NCBI GenBank assembly: GCA_029641185.1
Contig: JAPWGK010000002.1
Span: 1,612,001-1,676,000 of the forward strand
DNA: 64,000 nucleotides
Source: Pseudofabraea citricarpa
Taxonomy: Eukaryota; Ascomycota; Leotiomycetes; Helotiales; Dermateaceae
Direction: 5' to 3'
Below are positions 11,837-23,732 of the stretch, piece by piece. The stretch's first letter is position 1, and every line of letters starts with the position of its first letter. Made by a program: the position numbers and the translations under genes. A model generated the notes under the pieces. It worked only from the letters and a program-made list of their open reading frames with translations, had not been told where the DNA came from and ran no database searches.

Positions 11837-14100
11837 ATGGAGCCTCCACAGTTAAATACTAGGGCCTCATCCTCCTCCTCAATTGGCGCAGCACCACAAT
11901 TGGTTGGGCATATGGATGAAGATGGACTGGCTAGTCTGAAGGCTGATAAGGCACACAATCAGCCGGTAATCAACACCAAACCCCCTCGATCTCTGAAGGT
12001 AGCTCTGGATGCTGCTGGGAGCAATAAGAACGGGAACGAGACAGATACAACGTCTGATACAGCGAGCGAGGAAGATTACGATGCGCTCAAACTGGATCCT
12101 TTGACCGTGCGAATTGGAGGTAAAGGAGGCGGTTATGATGGAGCTTCAGTGCGCACAACCAATGCCACAGAAGAAAAAATATATACGGAACTCCAAGCTT
12201 CAGCAGCCTCTCGACAATCTGCTACTCGCCTCAAAAACATTCCGATTACCTTAAAGAAATCCAGCGAGAAAGGTCGATACGTCTTAACAGCAAATGACGA
12301 TGTATTGAAGGAGGTTCTGAGACTGAACGTAGAAAGAGTAAGCAGTGCTGGATATATCTTTTAATACTACTTATATTGCATTACGCTGTGTAGCAGAGCG
12401 CTAACGTTTGAGTAGGAAAAAAATCCAGCATCTGCTAAGCGCCGAAGCAAGTTTTCTGATCTCGTTTTCACAAGGCAATTTACTGGTGAGTAAACCTGTA
12501 GTATGAAAACGTCCTGTTCAATCCCTAATATATTTTAGCATTCGATAGAAATAATGCAGAAAGTGCAAGTTCACCGTTCCATGGATTCTTTGTGCTCTTT
12601 TGGCTTGCAATAGCCATAATGGTCCTTCGTATAGCGGCTGCGAACTGGCGAGAATCCGGCAATGTTTTAGGCACTAACGAAATTATGGGAATGATGTTTC
12701 ACCGTGATGTGCTAGTCCTGGCCATATCCGATGGTGTCTTGTGTGGATCTACAGGTTTTGGCTTTCTCTTGCAGAAAGCAATCCAAAGAGGATGGCTCAG
12801 CTGGAATGGAGCAGGCTGGATTATACAAAGTGTAAGTTCGATGGCTTTTTCTAATAACCGCATTTATTGACAAATGTGCTAGGTATGGGAGTTGTTTTAT
12901 CTCATTGCATTTGTGGGGTGGACATTATTCCGTGAATGGCCTTGGACTCACACAGTATTCTTTGTGCTGCATGGATTGATTATGCTTATGAAGCAGCACT
13001 CTTATGCTTTTTACCTTGGTCATCTATCGGAAGCCTACAAGAACCGAGCAGTGCTACAGCAGAAACTCAAACAATTGGACAATGTAGACCCAGTCCAGAC
13101 GCCTTCGGCCACTACACCAGCAGTCTCCTCGCTATCTACCTCCTACCTCGACTACAAACCAGCCCAATCCGATCTGAACCAGAGACGCCCATACCAGCGG
13201 AACAAATCCATCGATATGGGAAATTCCAACATTGGCAAGGTCGCCATGGCTATTGAATCCGGGGAACCTCTGGACGTCGACCAGATTCAGGTTTTTGAAC
13301 GTATCATCACCTGGGAGATCGATGCTCTGACCGAAGATTTGAAAGGAAAGTCAACTACAAGTGCTCATTACTATCCGAATAATTTGAACACCGCCAACCA
13401 CTTTGAGTACATCGTACTTCCAACTCTCGTGTATGAACTCGAGTATCCACGCTCTGAAACGATCAATTGGTTTTACGTTGCTGAGAAGTCGGTTGCAACT
13501 TTTGGCATTCTTGCAATTATGAACATGGTATCTCAGGCCTATATCTACCCGGTGGTTGTTAGAACACTGGAAATGAAAGAAGCTGGTCTCACGGTTCAAC
13601 AGCGCCTTGAAGAATTCCCGCTGGTTCTAAGCGACCTAATATTCCCTTTCCTCCTGGAATTCCTAATGTCGTGGTACATCATATGGGAATGTATACTCAA
13701 CGTCCTCGCTGAATTGACCTACTTTGCGGATCGTGGATTCTATGCGGATTGGTGGAACAGCGTATCATGGGACCAATACGCCAGAGACTGGAACCGACCC
13801 GTACATAATTTCCTGCTTCGACATGTTTACCACTCATCCATATCATCGATGCGAGTCAACCGCTATACGGCTACTCTGATCACCTTTTTCCTTAGTGCTG
13901 TGGTGCATGAGCTAGTTATGTGGGCGCTGTTCAAGAAGCTACGTGGTTATTTACTACTACTTCAAATGTTCCAGCTCCCTCTGATACAGATGAGTCGGAG
14001 CCGATGGTTAAAAGGCCGGGCTACGCTAGGTAATCTGATTTTCTGGATTGGCATATTTACCGGGCCAAGTCTTTTGTGTAGTCTCTACTTGATTATCTAA
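11837..14100 (+). CDS. Sterol O-acyltransferase (ACAT/ARE family, MBOAT)
   Basis: Four exons, 11837-12337, 12416-12485, 12539-12831 and 12883-14100, encode 693 residues. The enzyme transfers a fatty acyl group from acyl-CoA to sterol in the endoplasmic reticulum, making steryl esters for lipid droplets. The first 200 residues are disordered and probably cytosolic. After that come multiple hydrophobic segments, such as FHGFFVLFWLAIAIMV. Family motifs are clear: FYADWWNS near residue 574 (the FYxDWWN signature), HNFLLRHVY, and the catalytic His about residue 630 in SAVVHELVMWALF. The C-terminus, TLGNLIFWIGIFTGPSLL, matches the family end. The ATG at 11837 was chosen; the frame is open further upstream but only with non-ATG codons. 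Yeast has two paralogues, ARE1 and ARE2, and I cannot say which this matches. Confidence 0.93.
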
Positions 14101-15124
14101 TTTTCCTTTGTTTTTGGTTCTTTTCGGATTCGATTGGGATGATACCAGGCGTTTGGATAGCAGGATTAATATTCCCCTCTAAAAGCATAGATGTAGAGAT
14201 GGGGTTCCCTATTGAATAACATTAATGAGTCCGCACCTCCCTCAATGCATCAACTACCTTGGTACTATAATATACTCAAGTGTTGACGAGTCTGCTTGGA
14301 TTTGAGTAGTGAAGTTACTGCGAGGAATTTGACAGAGGTGCTAGCTTCAGTTGGGGGCTTGGTTGGTAGTGACCATATTCAGCTTGCACTTTGCTCGAGA
14401 GAAAACATATGATAAGCATGCAGTAGAGAGACCACAACATCCGACTTACCCCCAATATGCTCAGAAACTTAGTATCCATCAAACCCACTACCAAAATTGG
14501 AATGAGAAGTCTTTCTCGGCCGATAAGGATGAGAATTACACTATTTTCTTACTCCACGGCTCGCTTGGAACTCGGCGGTGGCATTTGAAGGGTAGCCTCT
14601 TTCGTAATAGCTGAATCCTTCTTGTACTCAACTATCTTATTTGTCGAAGATCATCCTCTGTATCTTTAAAACCCTACCTCGTATCCGTTATATCTTCGAG
14701 CTCTTATCTCTTTCTTATATGGTCCCTTGTAATACTCCGCAATCGCCTCGGATCTACCCGTCTCTATAATCACCGAATGTATTATATACCACATACTATT
14801 ACTGTGACGTGGGATTTTCGTCTAGGTTGGCAATTTTTGAATGTTTGAATGCAAAGATGAGATGAAATTTCAAAAGAGTAAGAATTCAATCATGGAAGAA
14901 AGTTTACATGAAGCTTGGCTTCTTTCTCATGTAGATGGGCCAACCGAATATCCGTTGCTATAGTTACTATCGCCAACGCACACGCTATCAAAAACACCCT
15001 AACAATAGATTCAAACACGACAACTATAGCGAAACGGAACGACAAGAAACAGTAGCATTCCTCGCGGAAAACTGTGATCAAGCTGGAGCCTCCTTCATAT
15101 TCCTCACTACAACGCCCCGTCCAG
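14101..15124. other. Intergenic region
   Basis: About 1 kb without a supportable gene. A short open frame at 14351-14614 has no recognisable features. The stretch is AT-rich and includes T/C-rich patches at about 14690-14725. Confidence 0.5.
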
Positions 15125-16117
15125 ATGGGTCGCTTATCGCAGGCTCTCCCGTCATTCCTCACACCACCCCGCTCCAAGCAGCATCTTCCGGAGGCACAGT
15201 ACGGATCCGAGGAGGATTCAGAGGAGGAAGGTCCCAACGGACGCAGTGGTCGATACCGAGCACCAGGAAGAAATGGTGAAGCACCAAACCAGGAGAATAG
15301 ACGCAGCAGCAAAGGCGGCCCTCCACCGAATTCGTTTGTGATGCCACACGAGAGGAAACGACCAGATTCCTTTGTAGCTCCAACTGAAAGAGGCGGACAA
15401 CCCGGACCTGGTCACCCCAATGCCAATACAGCACGGCGTCAGACCTGGGGAGCTCCAGGTTCCAAAGCCGAGGAGCCGCCAGCTTCCACCTCCACTCGTG
15501 ATGCCAAACGGCCTGTTACCAATCCAGCACCGACAGGGCCTTCGTCCACTGTCCGCAGCCTCGATGACTACCGAGGAGCTTTGAAGGACTGGAAGCAGCA
15601 GCAGAACCTGTTCATGTCTAGCTACCAGGAGCAGTACGTACCCGTGATGCAGCGTCGTTTCGCACGCACTCAACCCGAGCTAGAAGCTGCACTTAGCCCG
15701 TACTGCGGACCGCAAGAGCTGCAGATCCTCATGCGGCACTGGGATCAGGAGAGCAAACGATTCCCACAAGCCGGGGTGATGTGTGCCAACAACATGAAGG
15801 CCGTAGGTAGGGACGCGTGGAACGAGTTGGTAGTGCTTGACGAGCAGGCGGCCAATGGCCAGATCCTGATGGAGAACCTCCGCATGAAGCTTGACGATGT
15901 CTACAAGATGTACCTGAAGACCGTGGAGCTGTCCAAGGAGAACCTCTGGCACACGCTCGACTTCAACATCGAGGAGTCCCCCAACATGAGACAGGAGGTC
16001 CGCGAGACGTTTTGGGGCTCGTTTGATAGGTTTAAGGTCGTCCAGAGGGAGCATCACTGTGGTCTTCCCATTCTGGCCCTTCCAACCTCGGATGTCGACA
16101 CGAGTCGTCGAGCTTGA
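15125..16117 (+). CDS. Unrecognised protein with disordered N-terminus and helical C-terminus
   Basis: A single open exon encodes 330 residues from the first ATG at 15125; the frame is open further upstream without an ATG, so a 5' exon cannot be ruled out. Residues 1-150 are Pro/Gly/Arg-rich and disordered (GSEEDSEEEGPNGRSGRYR; two copies resembling NSFVMPHERKRPDSFVAPTER). From about residue 155 it becomes helical and ordered (SLDDYRGALKDWKQQQNLFM, then LEAALSPYCGPQELQILMRHW). There is no signal peptide or membrane segment. Codon third positions are rich in G and C in the second half. I do not recognise the family. The last 20 residues after the helices may read into an unspliced intron. Confidence 0.6.
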   Translation: MGRLSQALPSFLTPPRSKQHLPEAQYGSEEDSEEEGPNGRSGRYRAPGRNGEAPNQENRRSSKGGPPPNSFVMPHERKRPDSFVAPTERGGQPGPGHPNANTARRQTWGAPGSKAEEPPASTSTRDAKRPVTNPAPTGPSSTVRSLDDYRGALKDWKQQQNLFMSSYQEQYVPVMQRRFARTQPELEAALSPYCGPQELQILMRHWDQESKRFPQAGVMCANNMKAVGRDAWNELVVLDEQAANGQILMENLRMKLDDVYKMYLKTVELSKENLWHTLDFNIEESPNMRQEVRETFWGSFDRFKVVQREHHCGLPILALPTSDVDTSRRA

Positions 16118-17055
16118 AGGTGCAGTTTCCTATGGGCACGAATTATCAAAAAAAGATGGTTTCGAAATAGGAACGGATGACTTGGAGCGAGACACGTATT
16201 TTGGCTGGATTTGATTTTGGGATGGATGGGATGCTTTGCAAAATGAAAATCGATGACGAAGGGGAGATCGAGTTGGTAAAATGGGTAACACTGGGTTATG
16301 TGAAATGTTCATGTCATCTAATAATAGGTAGTCGCTTTATGCTTTTCAGTAACTAGGTATATATTTTTAAGGGACCAAACAGAGGCGAGGAAGTACAGAG
16401 TGTCTAGTAGGTAAGAAAAGGTAAGGGTTGTCTAACGCTTTTGAGCAACCAATTTAGATTCGAGTGGGGTATGTACAGTATCGGGGGGTACTGCTACCAT
16501 ACCTAGCTACTCTGCCAAAGTCAATTGCATTGAGTTGCATCCACAGGCAGTAGCCATAAAGCTAAAGATAACTACAATCCTTCTCTATATTGAAAGTTGC
16601 TCATGCCCGGTATTCCATGTAAGGTTTAAAATACTATAACTATCAAATTTCCATTTCAATGGCATGTTCTTTCACCTTGTTCAAACCCAAATTCCAGCGT
16701 GAAATATTACCTGCCAACCACCTTATCTTCCTTCTCTGTATTGAAACCATGGAATTCCCTATTTAGTCACCGAACTTGATTCAACAATCTGCAATTCCTG
16801 ACGTCCAGAAATATAGTTATCTATCTGCAACTGCAGAAATCATCTTGGCTAGATGTATATCACTCTTCGCTTACGGTAGCTGATTCGTGGGGGTCGGTCG
16901 GTTGAGAGCAAACGCGAGTTGACGTCCTTGAGGGTGGCCCGTGCACTGCAGCATAATATTGCAGCTATCTCAAGTGAGGTCCATCTGATACCATCATATT
17001 CAACATCTGCTCGGCATTTTGCAGCAGAGTTATATTTTCTACGGCAGCCTCCTAT
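16118..17055. other. Intergenic region
   Basis: About 0.9 kb with no supportable gene. It is AT-rich until about 16850. Short frames at 16849-17140 overlap the start of the next gene and look like shadows. Confidence 0.5.
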
Positions 17056-18432
17056 ATGGTTTCTCACCTCGAGGTCGCACAGGCGTTTCTTAGGAGTATC
17101 CCAGTGCGAGATTGTCTGCGGCCGTCATGTACCAGTCTGAGTCCCGCATCGAGAAGCTACCATAAAGCCGTTTCCGAATTACTGGTTCGCCATTCTTCGT
17201 CCTCGACGCGATGGAAGAACCGGCAGGGCAGAGACTCGTTTGCGCGCGAGGCAAAGGTCCAGGGACTGAAGAGCAGAGCTGCTTTCAAGCTTCTCGAGGT
17301 ATGTAATTCGCGATTCCCCTCTGGTTGAACTGAGGAGAATTGCCATTGAAGGCGTGAACTTGTCCACGCTGTTCTAACCGTGCCGGCTTTTGCTAGATTG
17401 ATTCCAAGTATAAGCTTTTCAAGAAAGGTCAGACGGTGGTGGATCTTGTGAGTGCAGGTTACACGCAGAATCTGGATAGGAATTAAGTATATGTAGGGCT
17501 ATGCACCAGGAAGTTGGTCTCAGGTCAGTGATGCAACGGTGGCAGGCTTTGAAACAACCTCACTCCTATAATAGGTAGCCGTCGAACGCACGAAACCCTT
17601 CGGTCGAATCGTCGGAATCGATATCATCCCAGCGCAGCCTCCGAAAGGCGTGTCAACCATCCAGGGCAACTTCCTCTCGGTCGAGGTACAGGCTGAAGTC
17701 AAGAAGTTTCTTCAAGACCCTGACCGAGGACGACCGATACAGCAGCTACCGGCCGAAGACTCGGATTTCCTTGCGGAACCACCGCATAGCTATATCGAAC
17801 TGGAGCGGCATGCGGATGCGCCCTCGGACGCCGATGCGGCCACGAAGGGCATTGTTAGGAGCAGCAGCAGCAAGAAGAAGATCGGGGGCCAGGATGATGC
17901 GGGGAGGATGGTAGATGTGGTACTCAGCGATATGTCCGCACCCTGGGAGCAAACCACCGGTTTCTGGAAAAGGAGTCTAAGTGATCCGTATTATAGGATG
18001 ATGAACACCAGCGGCGTCAGTTTCAAAGATCACGCCGGAAGCATGGTAAGTGAAAAAGAAAAGAAAACATCTCATTGCGAGTGCTTCTGCAATCTGCTTT
18101 CGGTCACTGATATTGTACATTTGTGTAGGACCTATGTACCGCAGCTCTCCAATTCTCTTACGATACCTTGCGTGTCGGCGGTCACTTCGTCTGTAAATTC
18201 TACCAAGGGGGCGAGGATCGCCTTCTTGAAGCCCAGCTAAAGAAGCTCTTTGGTTCCGTGCATAGGGAGAAGCCCGAATCATCGAGGAGTGTGAGTTGAT
18301 ACTAAACCCCTTTCAACATGTCGACTCGGTACTTACAAATGACAGGAATCGAAGGAAGCTTATTTTGTGGCCTTGAGGAGGAAAAAGGATGTCAGCAGGG
18401 AAGACATCTGGGAGACAGGATGTGCTTTTTAG
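17056..18432 (+). CDS. MRM2: Mitochondrial 21S/large-subunit rRNA 2'-O-ribose methyltransferase (Mrm2, FtsJ/RrmJ family)
   Basis: Six exons, 17056-17298, 17397-17447, 17497-17523, 17575-18045, 18129-18290 and 18346-18432, encode 346 residues. The fold is a Rossmann methyltransferase with the SAM site VVDLGYAPGSWSQVAVERT. The family's K-D-K-E tetrad is visible: Lys78 in SRAAFKLLE, Asp226 in VVLSDMSAPW, Lys287 in GGHFVCKFYQG and Glu322 in ESKEAYFVALRRK. The basic, Ser- and Arg-rich N-terminus lacking acidic clusters fits a mitochondrial presequence, which favours the Mrm2 branch over cytosolic Trm7 or nucleolar Spb1. A poly-Ser/Lys insert (about residues 160-215) enlarges the loop before the catalytic Asp. 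One exon has only 27 bases. It is convergent with the eL18 gene. Confidence 0.9.
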
Positions 18433-18767
18433 ATATATGGATATTGCAACATGTGAAAGTATTGAGCATGAACCACCAAGTATTCAGAACATATCAAGTA
18501 TCGGGCCTTTTATCATCATAAAATTCATTATAGAACTGGAACGAATACCCGTAATTTCACAAAGAAACCTGTAAACCTGATGGGGACAGTTTAATTTTTC
18601 CATTCGCTCTTTGTCAATCCGGGTGTGAAATACAGCCTGCACGCCACGCCCATCCATGTACTTCGCCAACACTTTTAAGAAGTCGGTCTCCATACCCCCC
18701 TCTGAGGTATTTCCAAAGCCAGTTAAGCCAGAGAACTGCCACAACAAGTCCATAGATATCAAGACAT
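18433..18767. other. Convergent intergenic region
   Basis: This holds the 3' ends of the methyltransferase and the eL18 gene. A minus-strand open frame crosses it only as read-through of the eL18 last intron. Confidence 0.6.
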
Positions 18768-19632
18768 CTATACCTTGAAACCTCTGGAACGTCTGCGTCC
18801 ACGAGCCTTCTCGAACTTGCGACCCTTCGACTCGACATAAGGTTTCTGTAACATTGACGTTAGTATATACTTTGACGTACACAGTGATTCTTCCTACCTT
18901 GTGCTTGTGGGGACCCATGCCGAAATGCTTGACGGCCTCTCTGGCGTTCTTTGGTCCTCTCAAAAGAAGGGTGTTGCTTCCGGTTGGGGCACGGAGAGCC
19001 AATTGATCCAAAGTCAAGACCTCACCTCCGGCAGCGATGATGCGTGCGCGGGCAGTAGCGGTGAAGCGGAGGGCAGCAACGCTGAGCTTTGGGACGGTCA
19101 AGAGACGGTTGTCATCGGTGACAGTACCAATGATGACAATCGTCTTGTTGTTGCTCTTCTCGGAAGTGTTGGCAACAATTCTGGACAATGACACAGGAGG
19201 TCTGTTGATGCGGGACATAAAGAGTCTGCGCAAAACGACCTTGTTGAAGGATGACTCGGTACGGCCTAGAGGACGGATGAGTATATGCTGGTGCCGATTG
19301 TGCACATTTCGTGCTAAAGAGTAGACTTACGAGCCAAGAAGCGGTAGAGCTTCACAAGCAACTTCAAGTAGACATTGTCTGACTTGGGCGCCTTGCGGTG
19401 CGTGTTGCGAACGTGATGGGCGTCAAGATCGATACCTAGAGAGAGAAAACCATCGTCAGCCTATGATCAAGCATGCTCTTTGCTATTCGGTCTTGCGACA
19501 CGAGAAGCTGCGCAGGAAGTTTGGGCTCTGGCGGAGCGGATTTCTCTTCAGTCTGACGACTTGGAGATGCTTTCACCAGAGACCCAAATATTCCCACTTG
19601 CACACGAAGGCGAGGATGGGTAACATACCCAT
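18768..19632 (-). CDS. RPL18: 60S ribosomal protein eL18 (L18)
   Basis: Four exons on the minus strand: 19629-19632, 19331-19435, 18898-19265 and 18768-18845, giving 184 residues, close to yeast L18. The first exon is only ATGG; the intron begins with GTATGT and the next exon restores the expected [20 protein letters not shown]. The rest follows the family closely: [20 protein letters not shown], then [20 protein letters not shown], and the basic tail [18 protein letters not shown]. The protein is a structural component of the large ribosomal subunit. Three introns including a 193-base first intron next to the start codon fit fungal ribosomal protein genes, where such introns often aid expression. 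No box C/D snoRNA was found in that intron by eye. Confidence 0.96.
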
Positions 19633-20748
19633 TGTTGCGGTGGTAGTTGGCGATAGTGGTTGTCGATGGTCGGGGACTGCTGAGAAAAGTTCGAGAGGGA
19701 CTGTTCAATATTCGAATCTGGCTGTGTGGTGCTAAAATTTAGGCGAGCATGCGGCTGCGGTACGAGCATCTGATTGGCTGCTGCCGAACCACCTCGGAGG
19801 GATCACACACGTGACCGCAGTCCACTTTAACTACCGCCACGGCGTTAATCTGCTGGTCAGCAGTTGAAGAAGAATACAGTACTTGTCAGATGAGCCAGTG
19901 GAAGCTGACCCAGTTACCAAGTTGTCTGCCCAGTTACCCAGTTGCCCAGTTATCCACCCACAAACAACTACGTACTGTACTGCACCACTCAAAATATGCA
20001 CGGCAAGTAGACTCAGTCTTCTGGCACGCACGTTTATTGCTTCCGTAGCCCTTTTCCAAACTCTAGATTATCTACCCATACTTGTCAATATTTACATCCA
20101 GCTATCTTTCTACGAGTTGCCTGTTACCTGTCACTCTCACCTGCCACTGCCCCAAGACTATTAATATTGACGCTGAGCCATCTGCCTGCTCGCGGATGAC
20201 ACTACGGCACCGCCTGTGAGGCTCAAGCTTTAAAAAGCCATCCTGGTCCGCTAACCCTTCCCCGTCTTTTGCACCTGGTACCCGACATCATCCCCCCCCA
20301 TCATAGCTGCTCGACTTGTACACGCCTGCAGAACCTGCACCACACAAGCTCCGCACATACATCCCTCCTACACCTCGTCTCCGCCCTAATGATCCTACAC
20401 AGCATCTTCTGATTTCCTTTGGATGGACGCCGAATTGGTTCCTGGACGCTTCTCCGACCCTCTGCGCTTTATCGGGATCTAGATCAGCATCGCCCACCAG
20501 AATTATCGTCATCCTCACCCCCCATCATAGCATCCGCCAGCTACAAAGGCACCCGCTCGTTAATACTCTATCACGTTCAGATAAGATTGGAAAAAGTTTG
20601 ATACCGATGTTGCAGTCCTGAATCTGCAGATTTGCCTGCTAGTTAGTATCTGAGGGAGCTAGCTATCCTCATTTGCATGCGCCTGCGCAGAAAACTTGGA
20701 ACTGCCATATCAGGATTCTACAGTATATAATCCGGAGACATAATCAGG
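19633..20748. promoter_or_regulatory. Divergent promoter region between eL18 and mitochondrial carrier genes
   Basis: About 1.1 kb without a supportable gene. A cluster of CCCAGTT units lies at 19907-19954. A TATATAA lies at 20724-20730, only about 19 bases before the carrier start codon, so it may not act as a TATA box. Confidence 0.5.
19907..19954. repeat. Short imperfect direct repeats (CCCAGTT units)
   Basis: The heptamer CCCAGTT occurs four times within about 48 bases, spaced irregularly, in the region between the divergent eL18 and carrier genes. Confidence 0.6.
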
Positions 20749-21967
20749 ATGGCGGCCGTAAGTATATACACATATGCTTTGATTTTGTATCCAACTAATC
20801 TTTGCATTATGTAGTCCGGAAATGTGCTTGGTCCGAAACATGGACCGAAAGTCTTACAACTGCGCGAGCTGCTCGCGCAACCCGTCGTTGCAGCTTTTTG
20901 TGCTGGAGGTGTAGCGGGAGCAGTGTCAAGGACCGTGGTATCACCATTAGAACGACTAAAAATCCTCTTCCAGATTCAGAGCGTCGGCCGTGAGGAGTAC
21001 AAACTGTCGGTAGGAAAGGGATTGATGAAGATGTGGAAGGAGGAAGGGTGGAAAGGATTCATGAGAGGAAACGGTACGAACTGCATCCGGATTGTGCCAT
21101 ACTCTGCTGTTCAATTTGGCAGCTACAATTTTTACAAAAAGGTGAGTGTTTCCTGGCTTACATGCTTTTATACCAAGCCTCAAATTGTGGATATGCTAAC
21201 GTCATAATATTGCAGTTCTTCGAAAGTTCTCCTGGTGTTGACTTAAATTCCGGACGACGCTTGGTTTGTGGTGGAGCAGCTGGAATTACATCCGTATTCT
21301 TCACTTACCCTCTGGATATTGTTCGAACTCGCCTTTCTATACAATCTGCTTCATTTGCGGCCCTCGCCAGTTCACCAAAGGCACAGCTGCCAGGTATGTG
21401 GGCAACCATGGTTACAATGTATAAAACCGAGGGTGGCATCCTGGCACTATACCGTGGTATACTCCCTACCGTGGCCGGAGTTGCTCCATACGTATGTTCA
21501 AGCACCGTCTCTGATATATCCAAATTAACTGATATTGTAGGTGGGCCTTAACTTTATGACATACGAGTTGGTTCGACAATATTTCACGCCCGAAGGCGAC
21601 AAGAATCCCAGTGCCGTACGCAAGTTAGCTGCAGGTGCTATCTCAGGCGCCGTGGCACAAACTTGCACATATCCATTGTAAGTTGGATTGGAAAATCCTG
21701 GAATAATTGCACAGCTTCTAACTTCCGTTTAGTGATGTTCTTCGTCGAAGATTCCAGATTAACACTATGTCTGGTATGGGCTACCAATACAAGTCGGTAA
21801 CTGATGCCGTAAGGGTCATTGTTGCGAATGAAGGTATCCGGGGAATGTACAAAGGCATCGTGCCGAATCTCCTAAAGGTTGCGCCGAGCATGGCCAGCAG
21901 CTGGCTTAGTTTTGAAATGACGCGTGACTTCCTGTTGACACTCAGCGCAGATGCTCCAGACCTTTGA
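20749..21967 (+). CDS. Mitochondrial carrier, probable adenosine 5'-phosphosulfate/PAPS transporter (YPR011C type)
   Basis: Five exons, 20749-20757, 20815-21141, 21216-21491, 21541-21677 and 21733-21967, encode 327 residues. The first exon is just ATG GCG GCC. The three repeats of the SLC25 family carry their signatures [22 protein letters not shown] and [11 protein letters not shown], each followed by a repeat-end G motif such as [21 protein letters not shown]. The [20 protein letters not shown] segment and the substrate-contact region resemble the yeast YPR011C carrier, known to move APS and PAPS across the inner mitochondrial membrane. CoA-type carriers of the Leu5/SLC25A42 group are the main alternative. 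It is divergent from eL18. Confidence 0.88.
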
Positions 21968-22510
21968 TGTACATGGGTCTGGTGACTACACATAAAATCG
22001 CCCTTCGTTCTAGCAGTTGCAGTAGAAGTATAGATGCACGCAATGAAGCGATGCCAGTAGCAAGAGGAGACATTGTACATCAACACAAGCGCCCATAGCA
22101 GTGCATTGGATACGCATGGGAATAGGCGCATGTATTACTTGTAGAAAGAAAAGACGTAGATCTCTCTTAGCATAATATCTTTGTAATTGCTATCATTTTA
22201 CTCAAACTGTGCACCTCTAGTTTTGTTGGACATTTACAACCTCGTTACTCACCTATATGGCGATTCATGACCTAACTTGAAGCCTAACTTGAAGCGGGTA
22301 TCGACTGGCTGGGTGTCTACACGTGATCGGCGCTTATTTTAGTGGAGAGCTAAGTTACTTGCGCCATGCCTTTGTAACAATTCACGGCCTACCTTCATTC
22401 ATTCATACATACCACATTCAACACAGCATCGCGTCACCGCACCGCAAAATATACAACACAGGCTTTCTCCGTCAACTACCATTCCAAGTGCGCTTCGGTC
22501 ATAGCAAAAA
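21968..22510. other. Intergenic region
   Basis: This contains the carrier 3' flank and the promoter of the SR-protein gene. A 12-base direct repeat CCTAACTTGAAG occurs twice at about 22271-22294. No gene is seen. Confidence 0.5.
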
Positions 22511-23732
22511 ATGTCTCGCCGCGAAGGAGGAACCACCCTCTACGTCACCGTAAGTCCAGCTTGTCTCTCAGAATCCCCCAGCCTAACTCTAAGCTCATCC
22601 ACCTCTCTTCCCTTCAAACATCCTCTGCCACTTGCTAACTCTTACTCAAGGGTTTTGGCCCTGGTACCCGAGCTCGCGACCTTGCCTACGAATTCGAACG
22701 GTATGTCAGCTAAACGTCGATCCCTCGATATGTCAACCTCGAGTGCGATGATCTTCTCCCCTCTATTATCCTCGTCCTTATTCCTATCGAGACCTCGCTG
22801 TCACCTTTGCCTCCTTCGCTCACCTGCTCTCCTTCCTCATCCGATCGAGCGGTCGCACAATGTCACGAACATTGTCTGCATACAAGAATCTAGTCGAGCG
22901 AGGTTATTCATGAAGGCGACGAACTGCAGATTCTTATATACTATATTGATCTTTCGCTCTCTCTCTCTATCCTTGACCAGGACAAAATCTCTGACAGCAA
23001 TCTTCACAGCTATGGTCGCCTAATCCGTTGCGACATTCCAGCCCCGCGCAGTGCTTCAAGTCGGCTGTGAGTATCTTTTCCTATCTTCTAAAAAGTCAGC
23101 TCTAATATCGTTGACACGTAAAGTAGATTTGCTTTTGTCGAGTATGAGGATCGCCGCGACGCAGATGATGCGTATCATGAAATGCACAACAAGCGTATTG
23201 GGAGAGATGACTTGTTGAAGATTGAAGTGAGTACACTGTGAGCTTAGAGGGCCAGATGAATGTAAAAGCTTATGAACTCCAAGTGGGCACGTACACCACC
23301 TTCAGCATCGTGGCGCTTCGACGATGGCCGTTCGCGGGATGCTCCATCCAGTCGACGTCGCTCCCCACGAAGAGGTGGTCGCACTCCTTCGCCTCGCCGA
23401 GGTCGTGGTGACTATTCTCCGCGAAAGGATGAACGCCGCGGACGTGATTACGATCGCCGTGATCGTGTAGACCGTTCACGAACTCCAGACGACAGGTGGG
23501 TCTTAATATCTGTGATGTGTTGTTCTAGTTTGTACTAATCCAAGAAACAGGGACAGAGATTTGAAAGATGAGCGTGATGATGTCCGTGAGAATGGAACAA
23601 ATGGCGAAGATAGGAAAGGTGATTCTACATTTCATCCAAATACAGTCTTTTTTACAAGTGACTAATACCTACGTCTTAGTTGCCATCGAATCTCCACCTC
23701 CTGCACATGATGAGTTGGATACCGCTGAGTAA
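22511..23732 (+). CDS. srp1: SR-family splicing factor with one RRM (fission yeast Srp1-like)
   Basis: Seven exons, 22511-22549, 22651-22700, 23010-23066, 23127-23226, 23284-23495, 23551-23618 and 23680-23732, encode 192 residues. The RRM opens at residue 9 with RNP2-like TLYVTGFGPGTRARDLAYEF and contains RNP1-like FAFVEYEDRRDADDAY. After IEWARTPP comes an Arg/Ser-rich region (SRRRSPRRGGRTPSPRRGRG) and an acidic, charged C-terminus. Proteins of this type bind exonic enhancers and assist splice-site choice in the nucleus. Six introns in a 1.2-kb gene, one over 300 bases, fit the family habit of regulating its own splicing, though nothing here proves that. The intron ending at 23283 uses a less usual AAG acceptor. 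Confidence 0.9.

Noticed and set aside
18484..19305. A 273-codon minus-strand frame covering eL18
   Set aside because: Read-through of eL18 introns at both ends; the spliced gene gives the full family sequence.
19436..19628. Intronic snoRNA in the first intron of eL18
   Set aside because: No proper C and D boxes could be found by eye.
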